Part shown: one piece after another, positions 41,054-50,350 of the stretch
How positions within the stretch are numbered: the stretch's first letter is position 1
How the letters are laid out: each line of letters opens with the position of its first letter
NCBI GenBank assembly: GCA_036262035.1
Contig: DATAJS010000010.1
Location: 1,160,915 to 1,224,914 of the forward strand
DNA: 64,000 nt
Direction of reading: 5' to 3'
Source: Burkholderiales bacterium
Lineage (GTDB): Bacteria > Pseudomonadota > Gammaproteobacteria > Burkholderiales > SG8-41
Notes under the pieces: generated by a model
Seen by the model: only the letters and a program-made list of their open reading frames with translations
The model's database searches: none
What the model was told of the DNA's origin: nothing
Program-made: the position numbers and the translations under genes

Positions 41054-42601
41054 TTACATCACCACGTCGATGAGATAAGGCCCGTGATGCGCCATCGCGT
41101 TAGCCAGCTCTTTGGTGAACCCCTCGAGATCGTGCACCTGCGCGCCGGGCACGCCGAGGCTCTTCGCCAGGCCGGGAAAGTCGAGCGTCGGGCGATCGAG
41201 CGTGAGCATGTCGATCGCGCGCGGCCCCGGGTTCGCCGCGCCGACGTCGGCGAGCTGGCTGTAGAGGATCTTGTACGACCGGTTCGAGAAGATGATCACG
41301 CACACGTCGAGGCCCTCGCGCGCCATCGTCCACAGCGACTGGAAGGTGTACATCGCGCTGCCGTCGCCGATCATCGCGATCACCTTGCGGTTGGGACACG
41401 CCACCGCCGCGCCGACTGCGACCGGCGTGCCGTAACCGATCGACCCGCCCATGTTGTTGAGCCAGTCGTGCGGCGGCGCGCCGACGGTATAGGGAAAGAA
41501 CCCGCGCCCCGTCGTCACCGATTCGTCGACGACGATCGCGTTCTCGGGCAGCGTCGCGCCGAGCGCCTGCCCGAGGCCTTCGAGCGTGAACTTGCCGGTC
41601 GGTTTCTCGGGCCGCTTCGCCTGTGCCACACCCGAAGGCTTTTCGTTCAACGCGCCGAGCTCGGCGGCGAGCGCTTCGAGCGAGGCGAGGGGATCGCCTT
41701 CGACCGGACACAAGACGGTCGTATCGCAACCGGGCGGTGTGAGCACGCTCGGCTTGCCCGGATACGCGAAGAACGCGGCCGGCGCCTTGGCGCCGCAGAG
41801 CACCATCTGCGTGACACCCTTGAGCTGTTCCTGCGCGGTCTCGACGACGAAGTGCAGCCGCAGCGTCGCCACGCGGCCCGCGCCGCGCTCGATGCGCGCC
41901 GTGCCGCCGGCGGCCTGCACGCGGCAGCCGGTCTTCGCGGCGATCCGGCCCGCGAGATCGAGCCCGCGCTCGCGCAGCGCGCGCCCGCCGAGGAACAGCA
42001 TCGAAGCGTTGCCCTGCGAAAGCCGCTTAGCCGCGGCGACGACGTCGTCTTTGCGCGGTCCCGGCGGCGGCGGAGTGTCGGGCGTATCCGCGACCCCGTC
42101 GGCTTCGCCCCACGCGGTATCGGCGGGCAGGATGAGCGTCGCGATCTGCCCCGGGGCGACCCGCGCCGCCTGGATCGCGAGCGCGCCGTCGCCCGCGACG
42201 GTCTTCGACGTGGGCGAGGTCTTCACCCAGTGCGAGAACGGCCGCGCGATGCCTTCGATGTCGGCGGTGAGCGGGGTGTCGTACTGGATGTGATAGAGCG
42301 CGTGCTCGCCGACGATGTTGACGATGCCCGAGCCGGCTTTCTTCGCGTTGTGCAGGTTGGCGGCCGAATTGGCGAGGCCGGGGCCGAGATGCAGCAGGGT
42401 CGACGCCGGCGTGTCGGTCATGCGGTAGTAGCCGTCGGCCGCGCCGCTGCACACGCCTTCGAAGAGACCCAGCACGCAGCGCATGCCTTCGACGCGGTCG
42501 AGCGCGCCGACGAAATGCATCTCCGAAGTGCCGGGGTTGGCGAAGCAGACGTCGACCCCGCCTTTGAGCAACGTGCGAACGAGACTTTCAGCGCCGTTCA
42601 T
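41054..42601 (-). CDS. ThDP-dependent enzyme (acetolactate synthase large subunit-like)
   Basis: 515 residues from the ATG at 42601. The N-terminus GVDVCFANPGTSEMHFVGALD and LGLFEGVCSGAADGYYR (activating Glu) are typical of a subgroup annotated as acetolactate synthase large subunit or benzoylformate decarboxylase-like. C-terminal ThDP motif GDGSAMYTFQSLWT and SNRSYKIL, where the usual NN is SN. No small regulatory subunit gene is near, so it is probably a catabolic 2-oxo-acid decarboxylase or lyase. A Bug gene starts 81 bases away on the other strand. Confidence 0.88.
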   Translation of the reverse strand: MNGAESLVRTLLKGGVDVCFANPGTSEMHFVGALDRVEGMRCVLGLFEGVCSGAADGYYRMTDTPASTLLHLGPGLANSAANLHNAKKAGSGIVNIVGEHALYHIQYDTPLTADIEGIARPFSHWVKTSPTSKTVAGDGALAIQAARVAPGQIATLILPADTAWGEADGVADTPDTPPPPGPRKDDVVAAAKRLSQGNASMLFLGGRALRERGLDLAGRIAAKTGCRVQAAGGTARIERGAGRVATLRLHFVVETAQEQLKGVTQMVLCGAKAPAAFFAYPGKPSVLTPPGCDTTVLCPVEGDPLASLEALAAELGALNEKPSGVAQAKRPEKPTGKFTLEGLGQALGATLPENAIVVDESVTTGRGFFPYTVGAPPHDWLNNMGGSIGYGTPVAVGAAVACPNRKVIAMIGDGSAMYTFQSLWTMAREGLDVCVIIFSNRSYKILYSQLADVGAANPGPRAIDMLTLDRPTLDFPGLAKSLGVPGAQVHDLEGFTKELANAMAHHGPYLIDVVM

Positions 42602-42682
42602 CCGGACTCCCCCTGGGTTATTTACGCCGCGCCGTCGAGGATACCGTAGGTTAGACTGACGCACCGATCGGTGGAGACGACC

Positions 42683-43666
42683 GTGCGATCACTCTCGACA
42701 TACGCCGTCTTTTCGTTCATCGCCTGCGCCTGCGGCGCTTCCGCTCACGCGCAGACCGAAGCGGGCTATCCGGTCCGAAGCTTGCGCCTGATCGTTCCTT
42801 TCGCTCCCGGCGGCACCACGGACACGGTCGCGCGGCTCGTCGCGCGCGAGACGACCAAATCGCTCGGCCAGTCGATCGTCGTCGAGAATCGCCCGGGTGC
42901 GGGCGGTCTCATCGGCGCGGACGCGGTGCTCAAGCTGCCGGCCGACGGTTATACGCTCGCCTTCGCGACGATCAGCACGCTCGCCGTCCAGCCGCTCCTG
43001 CAGGCGAAGCCCACCTACGACCCGCAGAAAGAGTTCGCGCTCGTCACGCAGATCGCGACGCTGCCTTACGTCGTCGCGGCGCATCCGTCGCTGCCGGCGC
43101 ACAGCGTGCGAGAGCTCGTGAAGCTCGCGCGGGCGAAACCCGCGTCGATCAGCTTCGGCTCGCCGGGATACGGCACGGGGGCGCATCTGACCGCCGAGTA
43201 CCTGTGCAGCGTCACCGGTATGAAGCTCGTGCACGTTCCGTACAAAGGGGATGCGCCGGGCACGATCGATCTCATCGCCGGGCAGATCGCGATCGCGGTG
43301 TTCCCTCCGATCTCGCTGGTGCCCCATATCAGAGCCGGCCGCCTGCGCGCGCTCGCGGTGACGTCGTCCGCACGATCCATCGCTTTGCCCGAAACCCCGA
43401 CCGTCGCGGAATCGGGCTACCCCGGATTCGAATCGGGCTCGTGGAACGGCATCGCCGTGCGCACCGGCACGCCCGAGGCCATCGTGCGGCGGCTGCACAA
43501 GGACATCGCCGCAGTCCTCGCGGAAAGCCCGCAGGTGCGCGGCAACATCGAAGCCAGCGGAAGCAAGGTCGTGGGCAATACGCCGGAGGAATTCGGCGCG
43601 TACGTTCGAGGCGAGATCGCGAAGTGGCGTAGCGTGATCGCCAAGGCGGGAATCAGGATCGACTGA
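42683..43666 (+). CDS. Bug/TctC family substrate-binding protein
   Basis: 327 residues from GTG 42683, chosen because GGAGA lies 5 bases upstream; GTG 42671 would add four residues. Signal peptide TYAVFSFIACACGASAHAQ, then YPVRSLRLIVPFAPGGTTDTV, ENRPGAGG, PADGYTLAF and HVPYKGDAPGTID. Divergent from the ThDP enzyme at 41054, so likely co-regulated with it. Confidence 0.88.
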   Translation: MRSLSTYAVFSFIACACGASAHAQTEAGYPVRSLRLIVPFAPGGTTDTVARLVARETTKSLGQSIVVENRPGAGGLIGADAVLKLPADGYTLAFATISTLAVQPLLQAKPTYDPQKEFALVTQIATLPYVVAAHPSLPAHSVRELVKLARAKPASISFGSPGYGTGAHLTAEYLCSVTGMKLVHVPYKGDAPGTIDLIAGQIAIAVFPPISLVPHIRAGRLRALAVTSSARSIALPETPTVAESGYPGFESGSWNGIAVRTGTPEAIVRRLHKDIAAVLAESPQVRGNIEASGSKVVGNTPEEFGAYVRGEIAKWRSVIAKAGIRID

Positions 43667-43743
43667 GATGAGTTACAAAGCGGTCCGCCGAAGCATCGGG
43701 CGGGCTGTCGATCAAGGGGGCACCGTTTCGGAGGAGGAACGCG

Positions 43744-44739
43744 ATGCGCTGCACGATCGAAACACGCCGTGGAATGTCGTTCTTCATCATCGCGGTCGCC
43801 GTGTCGCTGTATCCGGCCGCGTCGCGGGCGCAGGCCCAGGCTTTCCCGACCAAACCCGTGCGCTACATCGTGCCGTTCGGCGCGGGCGGCTCTCCCGATC
43901 TCGTCGCGCGGCTCATCACCGAGCGCCTCTCCCGCCTGTGGGGACACCAGGTCGTCGTCGAGAACCGTGCGGGCGTGGCGGGTGTGCTCGGCACCGCGTT
44001 CGTCGCCAAATCGCCGCCCGACGGGCACACCCTGGTCCAGTGCAACATCGCTTCGAGCGCGATCGGCGTGACCCTGTTCGCCAAGATCCCCTACGACCAG
44101 TTGCGCGACATCGCAGCGGTCACGCGCATCGGTCTCACGCCGAACATCATCACGGTGCACCCGTCGATGCCGACGAAGTCGATGAAGGAGCTCGTCGCGT
44201 TCGCGAAGCGCCATCCGGGCAAGCTGAGCTATTCCTCGGGGCAGGTCGGCACTTCGCCGCAGCTCTCGATGGAGCTCGTCAAGCTGGTCGCGAAGATCGA
44301 CATCGTGAACATCCCTTACAAGATCGGCGCGCAAGGCATCACCGACAACATCGCCGGCCAGGTCCCGGTCGGCATCTCCAACTTCCCCGCGTCGGTCGCG
44401 CCGGTTCAGTCCGGTCGGCTGCGTCCGCTCGCGGTCACCAGCGCGACGCGCACGACACAGCTTCCCGACGTCCCCACGGTGCAGGAGGCGGGAGTGCCCG
44501 GCATCGACGTCAATTCGTGGCAGGGCGTGTGTGCGCCGGCCGCCACGCCCGCGGCGCTGCTCGACAAGCTCAACACCGACATCAATTCGGTGTTGCGCAT
44601 ACCCGAGATCCATCAGCGGATGGAAGAGCTGGTGATGGTGGGGCCGCAGACCACGCGGGAGGAATTCGATCAGTTCATACGTTCCGAGATCGCGCGCTGG
44701 GCGAAAGTGATCAGGGACGCGCACATTCCGCTGCAATAG
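43744..44739 (+). CDS. Bug/TctC family substrate-binding protein (paralogue group I)
   Basis: 331 residues. Same pocket wording as the tandem pair at 25479 and 26511: AFPTKPVRYIVPFGAGGSPDLVA, LVQCNIASSAIGV, SGQVGTSPQLSMELVKL and IPYKIGAQGITDN. Its first 35 bases (CACCGTTTCGGAGGAGGAAC then GCGATGCGCTGCACG) are almost the same as those at 25456-25491. GGAGGAGGAA gives a strong ribosome site. The gene is convergent with the reverse transcriptase, only 12 bases between. Confidence 0.9.
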   Translation: MRCTIETRRGMSFFIIAVAVSLYPAASRAQAQAFPTKPVRYIVPFGAGGSPDLVARLITERLSRLWGHQVVVENRAGVAGVLGTAFVAKSPPDGHTLVQCNIASSAIGVTLFAKIPYDQLRDIAAVTRIGLTPNIITVHPSMPTKSMKELVAFAKRHPGKLSYSSGQVGTSPQLSMELVKLVAKIDIVNIPYKIGAQGITDNIAGQVPVGISNFPASVAPVQSGRLRPLAVTSATRTTQLPDVPTVQEAGVPGIDVNSWQGVCAPAATPAALLDKLNTDINSVLRIPEIHQRMEELVMVGPQTTREEFDQFIRSEIARWAKVIRDAHIPLQ

Positions 44740-44751
44740 CGCCCCGCAGGC

Positions 44752-46080
44752 TCAGGACCAGTCGATTCGCTCGAAGATCGCGTGCAGCTTCGCGCCGCGC
44801 GAGGCGCTGAGCTTTTCAGCATGAGCGATGCGTCCGAGCAGGTGCGCGCGGAAATCGCGGTGTGCCCCGCGATTCTGGGACGCGACTCCCCGATGCACGC
44901 AATTGGTGAGTATCGCCTTGAGCCGGTCGAACTCGGCGCGCCGCACGTTCGGTTTGTCGTTGACGACGATGCCGGTGAGGATCTGTCGATCGCTACGGTG
45001 CATCACGCGCGTCTTGCGGTGATTCACTTCGAACCCTTCCTCGCGCGCGATCGCGGCCACCGTGTCGGCGAGGCGATCGATGCGCCGCCTCACCGGCTCG
45101 CCGCCCGAGAACGCGAGGTCGTCGGCGTAGCGCGTGTAGGTCGCGCCGACGCTTGCGGCGAGCGCGGCGAGACGCAGGTCGAGGTGCAGCGCGCACAGAT
45201 TGGAGAGCGCCGGCGAAGTCGGCGCGCCCTGTGGAAGATGGGCGAGCTCGAGCGTCTTGCGGTCCAGCCACGGCAGGCGAAACGCCGGATCGGGCGCGGC
45301 CACTCCCCGCAGCATGCGCGAAGTCACGCGATTGGTGCACAGGCCGGTCAGCATGCGGGCCGTGGCGTGCGGATAACCGAGCGTCTCGAACAGCGCATGG
45401 ATGCGCGGCGCGGGAATGCCCGGAAAGAAATCGCGCAGGTCCATGCGCAGCACGACGTCCGACCCGCAATGCGGCCGCGCGTAGGTGACGCACGAACGGC
45501 CCGGGCGAAAGCCGTGCGCGGCCGGATGCACCGGCACCGGCGCGAGTATCTCCGCGAGTACCTTGCGCTGGATCGCGCGCAGCCGGGACTTGGGTGCTTC
45601 CATGAGCCGGTAGCCTTCGCGCTTGGCCACCCAGCGGTAGTTGTAATGACAGAGCGCGCCGGCGTCGTCGATCATGCCGCGGATGTCGGCGAGCCAGTCG
45701 AGGACCGACGTCGAGACGCCGAGCCACGCGGCGAGGTCGCCCGGTGTGGCCAGCGACGGCACGGCGCAGGCGGCGAGCGCGCCCGGGCGCGGCGCCATGC
45801 GCGGAGGCTCGATCGGATAGTGGCGGATGCGCGGCTTGCGCGATGCGCGCCATGCGTCGAGATAACCCTCGTCCTGCTCGATGAACGTGAGAAGCCGGCT
45901 TCGCTGCGAGAAATCGAGCCGGAAGCCGAAGCGCGCGAACACGCGCTCCGCGAACGGCGCGATCCAGCGCGCCCTGCTGCCGAGCGTCCACTTTGCGCGC
46001 GCGGCGAATTCTTCGGCGGTCGCTTCGCCCGCGAGCAACGCATCGGCCAGGGCTTCGGCCACTCGACGCTGGGATTTCAT
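44752..46080 (-). CDS. Retron-type reverse transcriptase
   Basis: 442 residues from the ATG at 46080. Residues 1-135 are a helical extension (EFAARAKWTLGSRARWIAPFAERVF) like that of the long myxobacterial Mx162-type retron enzymes. The polymerase core follows: AAHGFRPGRSCVTYARPH (retron NAxxH site with Asn changed to Tyr200), MDLRDFFPGI (catalytic Asp214), HLPQGAPTSPALSN, RYADDLAFSGG (Asp320, Asp321), and LTGIVVNDKPNV, the retron VTG block as LTG. The catalytic residues are intact. The msr/msd RNA expected upstream has only 88 bases before a divergent gene. GC content matches the neighbours, so it is an old resident. Confidence 0.88.
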   Translation of the reverse strand: MKSQRRVAEALADALLAGEATAEEFAARAKWTLGSRARWIAPFAERVFARFGFRLDFSQRSRLLTFIEQDEGYLDAWRASRKPRIRHYPIEPPRMAPRPGALAACAVPSLATPGDLAAWLGVSTSVLDWLADIRGMIDDAGALCHYNYRWVAKREGYRLMEAPKSRLRAIQRKVLAEILAPVPVHPAAHGFRPGRSCVTYARPHCGSDVVLRMDLRDFFPGIPAPRIHALFETLGYPHATARMLTGLCTNRVTSRMLRGVAAPDPAFRLPWLDRKTLELAHLPQGAPTSPALSNLCALHLDLRLAALAASVGATYTRYADDLAFSGGEPVRRRIDRLADTVAAIAREEGFEVNHRKTRVMHRSDRQILTGIVVNDKPNVRRAEFDRLKAILTNCVHRGVASQNRGAHRDFRAHLLGRIAHAEKLSASRGAKLHAIFERIDWS

Positions 46081-46168
46081 CGGTGCTTCATCGCGGCATA
46101 AGACGGTTACCATCGAGACTAGCCGCAGGCGCGGCGTCGTCGCAAGAGACACGGAGGAGAATTCCCGT
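46081..46168. other. 88-base gap between divergent reverse transcriptase and CoA-transferase genes
   Basis: Must hold both promoters. The right part has a GGAGGAGA ribosome site for the CoA transferase. Read on the minus strand, GACGACGCCGCGCCTGCGG could pair weakly with itself, but I see no convincing msr/msd fold or inverted a1/a2 repeats. Confidence 0.5.
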
Positions 46169-47569
46169 ATGAACCCCGGATTCGAAGAGATCATGAACGT
46201 CCGCGGCCGCGGCATGCCCGAGGCCGGTGAAGTCGCCATCACCGGAAGCGATCCGGTCTACTCGGCGCGGTTCAGGATCGGCGAGACCACCGCGAACATC
46301 CTCGCGGGCATCGGTGTCGCGGTCACCGACATCCACGAGATGAAGACCGGACGGCGCCAGAAAACCGCGGTCGACGCCCGACAGGCCGCCGCGACGTGCA
46401 ACAGCTCGAAGTACCTGAGCGAGCCCGCGCCCGGCGGCGGCTGGCGTCAGGTGCCGGCGACGCCTTCGATGAGCCACATGCGCTCGATCACTCAGCCGTG
46501 GCGCTGCAAGGACGGGCGCTGGTATCTGCCGCATTTCAACCTGCCGCACCTGCACGACCGCGTCATCGGCGTGCTCGGCTGCGAATCGAATGCCGACGCG
46601 GTGGCCAAAGCGATCGCACGCTGGGATTCGCACGACCTGGAAGAAGCGATCGCCGAAGCGCGTGCGTGCGGCTCCATCGTGCGCTCGAACGCCGAGTGGC
46701 TAGCGCATCCCCACGGCCGCATGCTCGCCGGCAAGCCGCTGATCGAGATCACCAGGATCGGCGACAGCGATCCCGTGCCTTTCGCCGCGGGCGGCAGGCC
46801 GCTCGCGGGCATCAAGGTGCTCGATCTCACGCGCATCCTCGCCGGCCCGATCGCCGCGCGCACGCTCGCTGAGAACGGCGCGGACGTGCTCATGGTCACC
46901 GCGAAGCACTTGCCGCAGGTGCCCGAGCACGTGAAGGACACGAGCCACGGCAAGCGAAGCTGCTTCCTCGATCTCACGAGAGCCGAAGACCTCGCGGCGC
47001 TCAGGAAGCTCGCCCGGAGCGCCGACGTTTTCAGCCAGGGGTATCGCCCCGGCATCATGGACAGGCTCGGTCTCTCGCCCGAGCAGCTCGCGCAAGAGCG
47101 TCCGGGCTTGATCTATCTCTCGATCAGCTGCTACGGCGCCGGCGGACCATTCTCGAACCGCGGCGGATGGGAGCAGATCGCGCAGTCGGCGACCGGCATC
47201 TGCCTCGACAACGGCGACGAGCGGCCCAAGCTCCTGCCGGCGTCGGCGTGCGATTACACCACCGGCTACAACGGCGCGTACGGCGTGCTGCTCGCGCTCG
47301 CGCGGCGCGCGCGGGAAGGCGGCTCGTATCACGTGCGCGTGTCGCTGTGCCGCTCGGGTATGTATATCTACAAGCAGGGACACGTCGCGTATCCACAGCC
47401 GGACATGGGGCTTGGCCAGGACGAGCTCGACTCGATCATGGTCGAGTCGAACGGCGGTCACGGCGCGCTCAGGCACCTCGGTCCGGTGCTGAGCATGTCG
47501 GAGACCAAACCTTACTGGGACAAGCCTTCGCCGGTGCTCGGCTCGAGCCGGCCGGAATGGCTGGCGTAA
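46169..47569 (+). CDS. CaiB/BaiF family CoA transferase
   Basis: 466 residues from the ATG at 46169 with GGAGGAGA upstream. Residues 210-466 form the type III CoA-transferase core: PLAGIKVLDLTRILAGPIAARTLAENGADV, GKRSCFLDL, YRPGIMDRLGL, and ASACDYTTG with the expected catalytic aspartate (Asp362, matching Asp169 of formyl-CoA transferase). The first about 200 residues resemble the trailing half of another CaiB chain (DGRWYLPHFN and NAEWLAHPHGRML), so this is a rearranged one-and-a-half-domain form. It would move CoA between carboxylic acids in the cytoplasm. Confidence 0.85.
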   Translation: MNPGFEEIMNVRGRGMPEAGEVAITGSDPVYSARFRIGETTANILAGIGVAVTDIHEMKTGRRQKTAVDARQAAATCNSSKYLSEPAPGGGWRQVPATPSMSHMRSITQPWRCKDGRWYLPHFNLPHLHDRVIGVLGCESNADAVAKAIARWDSHDLEEAIAEARACGSIVRSNAEWLAHPHGRMLAGKPLIEITRIGDSDPVPFAAGGRPLAGIKVLDLTRILAGPIAARTLAENGADVLMVTAKHLPQVPEHVKDTSHGKRSCFLDLTRAEDLAALRKLARSADVFSQGYRPGIMDRLGLSPEQLAQERPGLIYLSISCYGAGGPFSNRGGWEQIAQSATGICLDNGDERPKLLPASACDYTTGYNGAYGVLLALARRAREGGSYHVRVSLCRSGMYIYKQGHVAYPQPDMGLGQDELDSIMVESNGGHGALRHLGPVLSMSETKPYWDKPSPVLGSSRPEWLA

Positions 47570-47668
47570 GGTTGCGGCGGACTGCTCCAACCCATCTGGT
47601 TGTCCGTGAGCAAGCCTGCACGGAGTGCAGCAGCGCTCATGGGTTGTGTTGCCGATCTCAAGCAAAAA

Positions 47669-47686
47669 CCCCGGGGTAACCCCGGA
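47669..47686 (+). terminator. Possible terminator hairpin after the CoA transferase
   Basis: CCCCGGGGTAACCCCGGA contains the inverted pair CCGGGGT / ACCCCGG with almost no loop. The 273-base gap (47570-47842) holds no gene I recognise. An open plus-strand frame of about 68 codons at 47625-47831 shows no known motif. Confidence 0.35.
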
Positions 47687-47842
47687 GAGGCGTGCAGCGA
47701 TCGTGAGGACTCGCGTCATCGCCCGCTTGGAGCAGCCGCCGCGCGTCGAGGCTAATCGAGGGCGCGCGATCCGGCAAGTGGACGACCAGGTGCAGTCGAC
47801 GATGCACGTGCCGCGCTTCGGCGCGTATTGACCAGGCGGCTC

Positions 47843-48823
47843 TCACTGCTTCGCGAGGCCGAGATCGACCAGAACCGCCTTGTCTGCGGCGTATTCCTGC
47901 TCGAGCTCTTTCTTAAGCTGAGCGCCGGTCACGAAATGCGGGCTCCAGTAGTTCTTGTCGATGTCCGCTTTCCACTCGGGCGTCTCGGTCACCCGGCGCA
48001 GCGCGGTCTCCCAGTACGCGACCTGCGGCGCGGCGAGATTCTTCGGCGCGAACACGCCGCGCCACGAGCCCGAGACCACGTTGACGCCCTGCTCGCGCCA
48101 GGTGGGCGCTGTCGCGAGCGCGCCCGGAAGCCTCTGCGGCGCCGCCACCGCGAGCACGCGCATGCGGCCGTTCGCGACGTGGGCGATCGCGTTGCCCGCG
48201 CCGATCACGACGAGATCGATGTGGCCGCCGAGCACCGCGGGTATTGCTTCGGCCGAGCCTTTGAAGACGACGACTTTCAGATCGCGCGGATTGCCGCCGA
48301 GCGTTTTCACCAGTAGCCCCGCCGCGACGTGGCGGCTCCCGCCGAACGTGTTCGCGAAGCCGACCGACAGCGACTTCGGGTCCTTCTTCAGGCGGTCGCC
48401 GAGGTCCCTGGCATTTGCGATATTCGAGTTCGCGGCGACCCCGAAGGCGACGTAGTCCTGCAGCATGATCGCGATCGGCGTGAAGTCCGCGTACGTGAGC
48501 GTGCTCGCGCCGACGATGTGGTTGCTCGCGTTGCTGCTCGTCGCGACCATCAGGGTGTGCGGATCGCCCGCGCGCTGCGCGACGTAGGTCGCGGCGATGT
48601 TGCCGCCGCCGCCGGGCTTGTTGACGATGGTGATCGTCGTCGGCACCGCTTTCACCGCGGCGAGCCCGCGCTCGATCGTGCGCGCGGTGTTGTCGTTGCT
48701 GCCGCCGGGAACGGAAGCGGCGACGATCTCCACGTTTTTCTGCGGGACCCAGCCTTGCGCGCACGCCGCGGCGGCGGCCGCGGACAGGACGATGCCCGAT
48801 AGCGTCGCAACGACAGTCTTCAC
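47843..48823 (-). CDS. Bug/TctC family substrate-binding protein (divergent)
   Basis: 326 residues from GTG 48823, with GGGAGGAGCC upstream. Signal peptide LSGIVLSAAAAAACAQ. The family start is altered to WVPQKNVEIVAASVPGGSNDNTART, with NKPGGGGN in place of DNRPGAGG and VVFKGSAEAI in place of VPYKG. It forms a subgroup with the gene at 63166 (VVNKPGGSG). It starts 32 bases after the transhydrogenase gene on the same strand. Confidence 0.85.
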   Translation of the reverse strand: MKTVVATLSGIVLSAAAAAACAQGWVPQKNVEIVAASVPGGSNDNTARTIERGLAAVKAVPTTITIVNKPGGGGNIAATYVAQRAGDPHTLMVATSSNASNHIVGASTLTYADFTPIAIMLQDYVAFGVAANSNIANARDLGDRLKKDPKSLSVGFANTFGGSRHVAAGLLVKTLGGNPRDLKVVVFKGSAEAIPAVLGGHIDLVVIGAGNAIAHVANGRMRVLAVAAPQRLPGALATAPTWREQGVNVVSGSWRGVFAPKNLAAPQVAYWETALRRVTETPEWKADIDKNYWSPHFVTGAQLKKELEQEYAADKAVLVDLGLAKQ

Positions 48824-48855
48824 GGCTCCTCCCGGACGCTTTGCGCGTCGTCGTT

Positions 48856-50223
48856 CTAGATCACGCGGTTCAGCCCGTTCAGCGCGGCGACGCGATACGC
48901 CTCCGCCATGGTCGGGTAATTGAAAGTCGTATTGATGAAGTAACGCAGCGTATTGGCCTCGCCGGGCTGCGTCATGACGGCCTGGCCGATGTGAATGATC
49001 TCCGAAGCCTGGCTGCCGAAGCAATGGATGCCGAGGATGCGCAGGGTCTCGCGATGGAACAGGATCTTCAGCATGCCGGTCGTGCGGCCGACGATCTGTG
49101 CCCTCGCGAGGTGGCGGAAGAATGCGTGGCCGACCTCGTAAGGCACCTTCTGCGCCGTGAGCTCGCGCTCGGTGGCGCCGAGCGAGCTGATCTCGGGGAT
49201 GGTGTAGATCCCGGTGGGAATGTCTTCGACCAGGCGCTGGTCGCACGTGCCGGTGAGCGCGTGCGTGGCGGCGAACCGGCCCTGGTCGTAGGACGCGCTG
49301 GCGAGGCTGGGATAGCCGACCACGTCGCCGACCGCGTAGATGTGCGCCTGGGCGGTCTGGTACGACGCATTGACGACGATCGATCCGCGCTCGTTGATCT
49401 CGAGGCCGATCGCGTCGAGCCCCATCGCATCCGAGTTGCCGGTGCGGCCCTGCGCCCACAGCAGCACGTCGCTCTGGATGACCTTGTTGGACTTCAGGTG
49501 CACGCGCACCCCCGAGTCGTCGGCTTCGACGCGCGCGTATTCCTCGCTGTGGCGGATGAGCACGCCGCGCTCGCGCAGGTGGTAGGCGAGCGCGTCGATG
49601 ATCTCGTCGTCGAGGAAGGACAACAGCTTGTCCCGGGTGTTGATGAGGTTCACCTTGATGCGCAAGCCGCGGAAGATCGAGGCGTACTCGCAGCCGATCA
49701 CCCCGGCGCCGTAGATCGTGATGCTGCGCGGCGTCTCGTTCAGGCGCAGCACGGTGTCGCTGTCGACGATGCGCGGATGCGAGAAATCGACGTCCGGCGG
49801 ACGGTAGGGGCGCGATCCGGTCGCGAGGACGAAGCGGTCGGCGCGCAGGCGATGCTTCGCCCCGTTCGGCGCCGCCACCTCGACCGTTTGCGCGTCGACG
49901 AACGCGGCCCGGCCGCCGATCACGTCGACGTGATTGCGCTCGTAGAAGCCGCGGCGGAGCTGAACCTGGCTGCGGATCGCCGCTTCGGCCTTGCGGATGA
50001 GGTCGAGGTAATCGGGCTCGGTCCGGGTGCCGTTGTCGGCAAGCTGCTGGATCGCATGGCGCAGCGCCTTGCTCGGTATCGTGCCCCTGTGGGTGCACGA
50101 GCCGCCGACGTCCACGTCCTGATCGATCACCGCGACGCGGCGGCCGCCCTTGGAAGCCGTCATCGCAGCGCCCTCTCCGGCGGGGCCGCTGCCGATGACG
50201 ATGACGTCGTACTGTTCGCGCAA
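48856..50223 (-). CDS. sthA: Soluble pyridine nucleotide transhydrogenase
   Basis: 455 residues, full length. FAD fold [21 protein letters not shown], then the SthA hallmark [19 protein letters not shown], which keeps one cysteine where lipoamide dehydrogenases have the redox pair. NAD-binding block [30 protein letters not shown] and C-terminal [20 protein letters not shown]. It reversibly moves hydride between NADPH and NADH in the cytoplasm and would balance cofactors for the many dehydrogenases nearby. Confidence 0.93.
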   Translation of the reverse strand: MREQYDVIVIGSGPAGEGAAMTASKGGRRVAVIDQDVDVGGSCTHRGTIPSKALRHAIQQLADNGTRTEPDYLDLIRKAEAAIRSQVQLRRGFYERNHVDVIGGRAAFVDAQTVEVAAPNGAKHRLRADRFVLATGSRPYRPPDVDFSHPRIVDSDTVLRLNETPRSITIYGAGVIGCEYASIFRGLRIKVNLINTRDKLLSFLDDEIIDALAYHLRERGVLIRHSEEYARVEADDSGVRVHLKSNKVIQSDVLLWAQGRTGNSDAMGLDAIGLEINERGSIVVNASYQTAQAHIYAVGDVVGYPSLASASYDQGRFAATHALTGTCDQRLVEDIPTGIYTIPEISSLGATERELTAQKVPYEVGHAFFRHLARAQIVGRTTGMLKILFHRETLRILGIHCFGSQASEIIHIGQAVMTQPGEANTLRYFINTTFNYPTMAEAYRVAALNGLNRVI

Positions 50224-50350
50224 GGTCAGCTCTCGTTACGGGTAATGTTGTCCACGCGAATCGGGGAGCACATCCCGTACCGACACGAGGCGGCGTGGCC
50301 CGGCAGCGAAGCAAGGCGCAATTATGGCGTATCGCGGAACCGGTGGCGGC

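Noticed and set aside
46081-46168. Retron msr/msd RNA upstream of the reverse transcriptase
   Set aside because: The gap is 88 bases and shows no paired a1/a2 repeats or stable multi-stem fold by eye; left as an open question in the findings.
47625-47831. Sixty-eight-codon open frame in the gap after the CoA transferase
   Set aside because: No ribosome site, no known motif, and it includes the hairpin sequence; probably chance.
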